Of a DNA stretch of 64,000 nt, positions 58,033-64,000 are shown one piece after another (position 1 is the stretch's first letter; each line of letters starts with the position of its first letter). The notes under the pieces were generated by a model. The model worked only from the letters and a program-made list of their open reading frames with translations. It had not been told where the DNA came from and searched no databases. Origin of the DNA: Sporosarcina sp. NCCP-2716 (lineage in GTDB: Bacteria; Bacillota; Bacilli; Bacillales_A; Planococcaceae); assembly GCF_023707985.1 (NCBI RefSeq), contig NZ_BRCF01000004.1, positions 186,001 through 250,000 of the forward strand, written 5' to 3'. A program made the position numbers and the translations under genes.

Positions 58033-60279
58033 ATGAAGAAAAACACGAGATTCCTGGCAACTGCCGTTACAGCAGCCGCCGTCGCATCCGCCATCGCGGT
58101 ACCGAGCGCATCCGCGGACACATCGAAATTCACGGACGTCTCCGACCGCTATGCAGACGCAGTCAACTTCCTGTGGGCGAACAACATCACGCAAGGGGTT
58201 GCCGCTGACAAATTCGGCACCATGTCCGACGTCAAACGTGTGGACGCAGCCGTATTCATCGCGAAACTCATGGGACTCGAGCCAGGCGGTGTGTATGCAC
58301 CTTCCAGCTTCACAGATGTGCCGAAATCCTCAAAATGGGCAGTCGATGCACTGAAAGAAAAAGGCATCATCAGCGGGAAAAGCGCAACGAAATTCGGCGC
58401 GAACGAACAGCTGACACGCGGGGAAGCCGCAGCCATGATCGTCAAAGCCGCTAAAATCGAAGCGGACCTCAGCAAAACCGAAACGAAATTCACAGATGTC
58501 AATAAACGCTTCGCACCATACGTGCAGGCACTCGTCGACGAAAAGATCGCGAACGGCAAAACCGACAAAACGTTCGGCACATCCATGCCCGTCACACGCG
58601 GCGAACTCGCGATGCTCCTCAACAACGGCAATGCGAAATTCGGCTATCTCGACCTGCTCGTCATGCACATGAACGACCATCACGCATATCTCGACAACTT
58701 CCCGTACATTTCGACAGTCGTCAAAGACCTGCGGGCAACTCATAAGAACAACCTGCTCCTCCATGGCGGTGACGTATTCTCAGGCGATCTGTACTGGAAC
58801 AAGTACAAAGGCCTGGCCGACGTCGCGATGATGAACTACCTCGGATTCGACGCCGTCACATTCGGCAACCATGAATTCGACGAAGGCGGCAGCAAAGAAG
58901 GGCACACGGCATTGCGCAACTATATCCTCGGTGCGAAATTCCCTGTACTCGGCGCGAACCTCGACTTCAAAGGAGACGAGAAACTGAAATCCCTCTATAA
59001 AGGCGGCATCGCGGAAAACGCGAAAGGCGGGGAAATCTACGACGGCAACATCGTCGAAATCGACGGCCAGAAAGTCGGTATGTTCGGTCTGACGACGGAA
59101 GATACGGTCAACATTTCAAGCCCGGCTGACGTCGACGTCCTCAGCTACATCACCCGTGCGAAAGAAACGGTCGCTGCCCTTGAGGCGAAAGGCGTTGACA
59201 AGATCATCGCCATCACCCACGTCGGAGTGGACGAAGCTGCCAAGGCAGGAAGCGACCAAGCACTCGCGAAAGCGGTACCGGGCATCGACGTCATCGTCGG
59301 CGGCCACACGCATACGCCATTGAAAGAACCGATCACGATTACGAATGAAAACGGCCACAAGACGGTCATCGTCCAGGCTGGCCAGTACGGCGAATACCTC
59401 GGTACGCTTGACGTGAAGTTCAACCCGCAAGGTGAGATCTACTGGAACCACGGCGAACTCGTCAAGATCGATACGAAGACGATGAAAGCTGACAAACAAG
59501 CAGAAGCAGTCCTGGCACCGTTCAAAGCCGGGAAGGAAGAGCTGAAAAAAGAATCGATCGGCGTCTCGTCTGACGCGGACCTCAGCGGTGCACGTGACTC
59601 GAACGCGGAAGGTGCGTCAAGTGTCCGCCACAACGAAACGAACCTTGGAAATCTAATTGCAGATGCGATGCTGTCAAAAGCGAAAACACTGCCGGGCATG
59701 GACAAAGCAACCGTTGTCGCTATGCAGAACGGCGGCGGAATCCGGACGAGCATCGAAGCCGGCGACATCACAGTCGGCAGCGTCATGCAGGTCCTTCCAT
59801 TCGGCAACCCGCTCGCCATCATCGAGTCGAACGGCAAAGAAGTGAAAGAAGCGCTTGAGCGCAGCGTCGGCGGTTCGTTGATCGCTGAAGGCAAAGGCCT
59901 GAAGGAAGACGGCGGATTCCTCCACGTTGGCGGCATGAAGTTCACATATGACAGCACGAAGGAATCCGGGAAGCGCGTCATCGACGTCCTCGTCCAGGAA
60001 GGCGATAAGTTCGTACCGCTCACAGACGACATGAAAGTCTACATCGCGACGAACTCCTTCACAGCACGCGGCGGAGATGACTACAAAGTGTTCGAAAAAG
60101 CATCCAGCGAAGGACGCGTTTCGGATCCTGGCTTCTCCGACACACAAAACCTGATTGAGTACCTCCAGTCACTCGGAGACAAGATCGATCCGAAAGTCGA
60201 AGGGCGCATTATCGATACGTCACTCGAAACGCAGCAAAACGGATACAAAGTTCCAGTTGCGGCAGAAACAACTAAATAA
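58033..60279 (+). CDS. S-layer-anchored 5'-nucleotidase/phosphoesterase
   Basis: 748 residues. Signal peptide ending VPSASA, then three SLH domains (about 30-200) that would bind pyruvylated wall polymer. Metallophosphoesterase domain from about 205: VMHMNDHHAY, GGDVFSG, TFGNHEFDEGG and GGHTHT carry the metal ligands; NDHH replaces the common NDxHG. 5'-nucleotidase C-terminal domain with NGGGIRTSIEAGDITVG. Acts outside the cell on nucleotides, releasing phosphate and nucleosides. ATG 58033 behind AGGGGGC; possible phosphate control (see boxes upstream). Confidence 0.94.
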   Translation: MKKNTRFLATAVTAAAVASAIAVPSASADTSKFTDVSDRYADAVNFLWANNITQGVAADKFGTMSDVKRVDAAVFIAKLMGLEPGGVYAPSSFTDVPKSSKWAVDALKEKGIISGKSATKFGANEQLTRGEAAAMIVKAAKIEADLSKTETKFTDVNKRFAPYVQALVDEKIANGKTDKTFGTSMPVTRGELAMLLNNGNAKFGYLDLLVMHMNDHHAYLDNFPYISTVVKDLRATHKNNLLLHGGDVFSGDLYWNKYKGLADVAMMNYLGFDAVTFGNHEFDEGGSKEGHTALRNYILGAKFPVLGANLDFKGDEKLKSLYKGGIAENAKGGEIYDGNIVEIDGQKVGMFGLTTEDTVNISSPADVDVLSYITRAKETVAALEAKGVDKIIAITHVGVDEAAKAGSDQALAKAVPGIDVIVGGHTHTPLKEPITITNENGHKTVIVQAGQYGEYLGTLDVKFNPQGEIYWNHGELVKIDTKTMKADKQAEAVLAPFKAGKEELKKESIGVSSDADLSGARDSNAEGASSVRHNETNLGNLIADAMLSKAKTLPGMDKATVVAMQNGGGIRTSIEAGDITVGSVMQVLPFGNPLAIIESNGKEVKEALERSVGGSLIAEGKGLKEDGGFLHVGGMKFTYDSTKESGKRVIDVLVQEGDKFVPLTDDMKVYIATNSFTARGGDDYKVFEKASSEGRVSDPGFSDTQNLIEYLQSLGDKIDPKVEGRIIDTSLETQQNGYKVPVAAETTK

Positions 60280-60290
60280 AAAAATTAAAA

Positions 60291-60331
60291 AAGCGCCGGA
60301 TCCTCAGTTGTACGAGAATCCGGCGTTTTCT
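60291..60331 (+). terminator. intrinsic terminator of the 5'-nucleotidase gene
   Basis: CGCCGGAT / ATCCGGCG with a 16-base loop, then TTTTC. Confidence 0.8.
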
Positions 60332-60414
60332 GCAAAGTGCACCATGACGGCTTTTACAGCAGGCAAGCGAGCGTCAATTCATCCGGTAATCGGGCAGAAA
60401 ATGGCGGAACCTAT

Positions 60415-60440
60415 TAAACTACCCCAATTTAGGCCGATAG
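60415..60440 (+). promoter_or_regulatory. sigma-D promoter of the SLH amidase
   Basis: TAAA (60415-60418), 14-bp spacer, GCCGATAG (60433-60440); the sigma-D consensus is TAAA-N14-16-GCCGATAT. Confidence 0.7.
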
Positions 60441-60509
60441 AAACATAGAGAAATACAAAGAATTGTTGTATCCTTTACGGTAACGACAAAAATTTGGAGG
60501 ATTGTACCA

Positions 60510-62009
60510 TTGAAGAAATTAGCAGCATGCCTTACTTTATCTCTCGCAGCGCTTGTCCCATTCGGACAGGAGTCCCATGCAGCCACTACGTTCACGGACG
60601 TTGGAACGACACACCGTGCCCAGGCTGAAATCTACTACCTCGTCGATGGCGGAATCGTCGGCGGCGTCTCCTCAACACGATTCGTCCCGGAACAGCAAGT
60701 GACACGTGACCAAGCGGCAGCGATGATCGGCCGCACGCTCAACTTGAACGGCGAACAGCGCGCGACGAAATTCAAAGACGTCGGCTCGAACAACTTCGCA
60801 TCCGGCTACATACAGCAGCTCGTCGACAAAGGCATCATCTCCGGTTACCTGGACGGCTCCTTCAAGCCGAAGAACACTCTGAGCCGCGGTGAGATGGCCC
60901 TTATCATCAGCCGGGCATTCGAGTACAACTCCAGCTCTGTCAGCTCTGCTGCAAGCTCGCTCATGAAGAAAGGGATCGCAGCCGGTATCGCGGACGGCAC
61001 ATTCGGCGAATCCCAGACCCTGAAACGGGGAGACTTCTCCGTATTCCTCGCCCGGTCCATCAACGCGGACTTCCGGACGGCGAACAATGAGAAATTCGAC
61101 CGCAACTACTATGTCAATACGAATGACGGAACTGCGCTCAACATGCGCAAAGGACCGGGCACGAGCTACACGTCTATCGGCTCCATCCCGACAGGCAAGA
61201 TCGTCTCGGCTGCCTACTCCGTCGGTGACTGGGTGTACATTTCATCCGACAATGTCAAAGGATTCGTCCACTCGGCCTACCTGCAGCTGGACAAGCCGTC
61301 AGACGATGAAGTCGTAACACCGCCGGCGAAGCCGACACCTGATCCGACGCCACTGCCGACACCGCCTGGCAAAAAGCCATTGAAAGACGTGGTCGTTGTC
61401 ATTGACGCAGGTCACGGCGGAAAGGACAGCGGATCAGTAGGTAATGGATTCTTGGAAAAGAACATCACACTGAACATTGCAAAGAAAATGGAAGCATACT
61501 ACAAGAACGTACCTATCCAGGCGAAGATGACACGGACGACTGACACGTTTATCGAATTGGAAGACCGTGCGGCGTATGCGAAGAAAGTGAACGGCAGCAT
61601 TTTCATGTCGATCCATAACAATTCCTTCTCAAACGAATCTGCGAACGGTACGGAAACCTACTACTACACCCGATCAGCGGCTACGAATCCGAATGCCGCT
61701 CAGTCCAAAGCGCTCGCCCGCTACACGCAGAACCGCATGCTCGAAGCGTGGGGGCTCACAGATCGCGGAGTCAAGCCCGGTCCATGGCTGGTTATCAAGT
61801 ATAACACCGTTCCCGCAGTCCTAGCGGAAGTCGGTTTTATCTCAAATAAGAAAGACATGGGTCTCATGGGAACGGAAGCCGGCCGCCAGAAACTCGCGAA
61901 AGGCCTGTTCCTCGCAACACTCGATTACTACTATTACTATGAAGGACGGACAGACGTCTTGCCGCTGTACAGCACAGTCAACGGTACGCCGAGTGGCAAA
62001 CTGCACTGA
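60510..62009 (+). CDS. S-layer-anchored N-acetylmuramoyl-L-alanine amidase
   Basis: 499 residues; TTG start behind GGAGG. Signal peptide ending ESHAA, three SLH domains (about 27-190), a bacterial SH3 domain (GTALNMRKGPGTSYTSIGSI), a Pro/Thr linker and an Amidase_3 domain (about 295-475) with zinc ligands in VVIDAGHGGKDSG (H302), the LEKNITLNIA Glu, SIHNN and catalytic AVLAEVGF. It cleaves the MurNAc-L-Ala bond and should act as an autolysin in wall turnover or daughter-cell separation. The sigma-D promoter links it to motility genes, as for lytC in B. subtilis. Confidence 0.95.
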   Translation: MKKLAACLTLSLAALVPFGQESHAATTFTDVGTTHRAQAEIYYLVDGGIVGGVSSTRFVPEQQVTRDQAAAMIGRTLNLNGEQRATKFKDVGSNNFASGYIQQLVDKGIISGYLDGSFKPKNTLSRGEMALIISRAFEYNSSSVSSAASSLMKKGIAAGIADGTFGESQTLKRGDFSVFLARSINADFRTANNEKFDRNYYVNTNDGTALNMRKGPGTSYTSIGSIPTGKIVSAAYSVGDWVYISSDNVKGFVHSAYLQLDKPSDDEVVTPPAKPTPDPTPLPTPPGKKPLKDVVVVIDAGHGGKDSGSVGNGFLEKNITLNIAKKMEAYYKNVPIQAKMTRTTDTFIELEDRAAYAKKVNGSIFMSIHNNSFSNESANGTETYYYTRSAATNPNAAQSKALARYTQNRMLEAWGLTDRGVKPGPWLVIKYNTVPAVLAEVGFISNKKDMGLMGTEAGRQKLAKGLFLATLDYYYYYEGRTDVLPLYSTVNGTPSGKLH

Positions 62010-62016
62010 TGTCCCG

Positions 62017-62056
62017 CCCCACTCGTTCACCAGAGCGAGTGGGGTTTTTATTTTTC
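62017..62056 (+). terminator. intrinsic terminator of the amidase gene
   Basis: CCCCACTCG / CGAGTGGGG followed by TTTTTATTTTT. Confidence 0.92.
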
Positions 62057-62131
62057 AACCCTTGTCCGAACTAGACGCGGACGGGGTATAGAGTCATAAT
62101 ATACATACCAATCTATAAAAGGAGTGATCCC

Positions 62132-64000
62132 GTGAGAAAGTTAGGAATTGCCGTCGTGTTCGCTCTCGGCCTGCTGCTGCCAATCCAGGCGCACGCAGAA
62201 GAACGCACCGACTGGCTGTTGAAAGGATCGGCGGACGACCTCAGCGCGATCGCGCATGACGTTACGCCGTTCACCAAGCAATTCAGGCAGGCACCGCTCG
62301 GACAGATCCGCCTGACACAGGAAGAACTTGCACTCATCCGAACGAATTATCCGCAAGTCGAACTGTACCCGAACTTGGAATACGGAGTGGCCGACACAAC
62401 CGAAACACCCGCGCCGCCTTCCCAGATCACCTACCCGAAACGTTTCGCCCTCATCAACACCACACCTGACGTGATCGCTCCCTATACAGGTAAAGGCGTC
62501 AAAGTCGCCGTCCTCGACAGCGGGGTCGACACGACACACAGTAAACTCCTCGTCAAAAGCGGCTTCTGTGCGCTGCCGAAAGACGAATGCGCAACCGGCA
62601 CCGTGCCCTATGCGGATGACCTCGGCCACGGCACCCACGTCGCCGGCATCCTTGCTGCCCAAAAAGCGAGCAACGGCACGCTCGGTGTCGCACCCGGCGT
62701 CGAATTATACGCCATCAAAGCCATCAACCAGTACGATTCCGGCACGACCGCCGATATCATCGCAGGCGTCGAATGGGCCATCAACAACAACATCAGCATC
62801 CTCAACATGAGCATCACGACCAACCGGGATGACCCCGCGTTGAAGTTAATGCTCGAAAAAGCATACGCCAAAGGCATGATTCTCGTCGCGGCAGCAGGCA
62901 ACGAAGAATTCGGCGACAACAAGGATTCCGTCCAGTATCCGGCGAAATACCCGACCGTCATCGCCGTCACGGCCGTCGCCAGCAATAAAGAACGGTTCCT
63001 CGAAGCATCGATGGGGCCGGAAGTCGAACTCGCAGCACCCGGCGTGGACATCTTCAGCACGTACCCGCGGGCGCTTGACGACGACGGCAAGAAAGACGGC
63101 TATTACGAGCTTTCCGGCACATCGATGGCGGCACCGCATGTGTCTGGAATCGCTGCGCTGCTGAAAGAACGCTTCCCGGATCTGACGAACGTCCGCCTGC
63201 GCTCGCTCCTCGCGAACACCGCCGAAGACCTCGGCGCGAAAGGCCGTGACCGCCAGTTCGGCTACGGACTCGTCCGCTATCCGGCGACAGTCGACGACAT
63301 CCCGATCATGACGCAGTATACGCAAAAGGGGAAAGTCGTCTTCGAACTGTCGAACGCCGACAAAACGACCGCGCGCCAGCTCAAAATCGAAGGCCGCGCG
63401 ATCCCGGAACAGTCCCCGGGCAAGTGGGAGACCTACATGCTGTCCGGAACGTACAAAGGCAAATACGCCATCATGACAAAAACCGGCAAGCAGATCCAGG
63501 AAGACATCATCCTCAAGATCGACGGAACAAGCTACAAAGACGTCGGCGGTCTCAAATGGTACGCACCGCAAATCGCCTATCTGGCCGACAAACAGCTGAT
63601 CTTCGGCTTCCCGGGCAACGCATTCCGCCCGGATCAGAAGATCACCCGTGCGGAAGCGGTCGCCATCATGGGCCGTGCGACCGGCCTGAACGGCGAACAG
63701 CGCAAGACCGTTTTCCGCGACGTCAACCCGAGCAGCTTCGCCTCCGGCTACATCCAGTCGGCGCTCGAAAGCGGCCTGCTGAGCGGCTTCCCGGACGCGA
63801 CATTCCGTCCGAGCCAGCCCGTCACCCGCGGCGAAATGGCGCTCCTCCTGCAGCGGGCCTTCAAACTGCAGGCCAACACAGGACAGAAATCGCCATTCAA
63901 AGACATGACGCCGAACGTCTCCAGCTACGAAGCCGCCCTCGCCCTGACCCAGGCAGGCGTGACGAAAGGCTACCCGGACGGCACCTTCAAACCGCAGGAA
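62132..64000 (+). CDS. S-layer-anchored subtilisin-like protease (3' end beyond window)
   Basis: The frame is open from the GTG at 62132 (behind AAAGGAGTG) to the last base, 623 codons. Signal peptide ending IQAHA, S8 domain with D129 (VAVLDSGVD), H166 (GHGTHVAG) and S331 (SGTSMAAPHVSG), a beta-rich spacer (about 380-465), then SLH domains beginning at about 469, 529 and 590; the third runs into the window edge. Its SLH block is C-terminal, unlike its two neighbours. No separate propeptide domain is obvious, the N-terminal 100 residues being short and unlike I9. Confidence 0.93.
   Translation, partial: MRKLGIAVVFALGLLLPIQAHAEERTDWLLKGSADDLSAIAHDVTPFTKQFRQAPLGQIRLTQEELALIRTNYPQVELYPNLEYGVADTTETPAPPSQITYPKRFALINTTPDVIAPYTGKGVKVAVLDSGVDTTHSKLLVKSGFCALPKDECATGTVPYADDLGHGTHVAGILAAQKASNGTLGVAPGVELYAIKAINQYDSGTTADIIAGVEWAINNNISILNMSITTNRDDPALKLMLEKAYAKGMILVAAAGNEEFGDNKDSVQYPAKYPTVIAVTAVASNKERFLEASMGPEVELAAPGVDIFSTYPRALDDDGKKDGYYELSGTSMAAPHVSGIAALLKERFPDLTNVRLRSLLANTAEDLGAKGRDRQFGYGLVRYPATVDDIPIMTQYTQKGKVVFELSNADKTTARQLKIEGRAIPEQSPGKWETYMLSGTYKGKYAIMTKTGKQIQEDIILKIDGTSYKDVGGLKWYAPQIAYLADKQLIFGFPGNAFRPDQKITRAEAVAIMGRATGLNGEQRKTVFRDVNPSSFASGYIQSALESGLLSGFPDATFRPSQPVTRGEMALLLQRAFKLQANTGQKSPFKDMTPNVSSYEAALALTQAGVTKGYPDGTFKPQE

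Overview
This window comes from a GC-rich, motile, endospore-forming Firmicute, most likely a member of the Planococcaceae (Caryophanaceae). The evidence is the Bacillus-type gene order, the sporulation genes (spoIIR, spoIID, spoIIQ, spoIIID), the SLH-anchored surface proteins and the high GC content. The genus cannot be fixed from sequence alone.

Region 1 (1-33212) keeps the B. subtilis order almost intact: murZ(murAB)-glpX-rho-rpmE-tdk-prfA-prmC-spoIIR-ywlC-mntP(ywlD)-ywlE-[MCP]-rpiB-ywlG-glyA-upp-mnaA-atpIBEFHAGDC-ywzB-murA(murAA)-spoIID-spoIIQ-spoIIID-mbl-flhO-flhP-epuA-fabZ-ywpF. These genes cover peptidoglycan precursor synthesis, transcription termination, translation termination, one-carbon and nucleotide metabolism, F1Fo ATP synthase, forespore/mother-cell signalling and cell shape. 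Region 2 (33213-40760) has ssb, a SNF2 helicase/SWIM-protein operon, an XRE regulator and several small unknown genes. Region 3 (40760-57880) is accessory: a membrane/HlyD-like pair, two paralogous DnaQ-type exonucleases (one with a damaged active site), a giant subtilase, an XRE + YxlEFG-like ABC cassette, an AT-richer NERD-domain gene, and yhdT-panF. Region 4 (57880-64000) encodes three consecutive S-layer-homology proteins: a 5'-nucleotidase, an amidase and a subtilase cut by the window end.

The most unusual feature is a family of intergenic tandem arrays found at seven loci (about 3.0, 13.0, 27.0, 43.9, 49.3, 53.6 and 55.3 kb). Units are 20 or 21 bp long, about two helical turns, with a fixed core (CGCTCA-type at six loci, GGCCGATT at one) and a variable remainder. 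Every locus lies between co-directional genes and begins within about 100 bp downstream of an intrinsic terminator. At five loci two arrays bracket a shared core element of about 50-85 bp, inverted at one locus. I know of no description of this element. Other points of interest are DnaA-box clusters flanking spoIIR/ywlC, sigma-E promoters at spoIID (apparently leaderless) and spoIIID, a sigma-F-like promoter at spoIIR, a sigma-D promoter at the SLH amidase, and a hairpin holding the mntP ribosome binding site.
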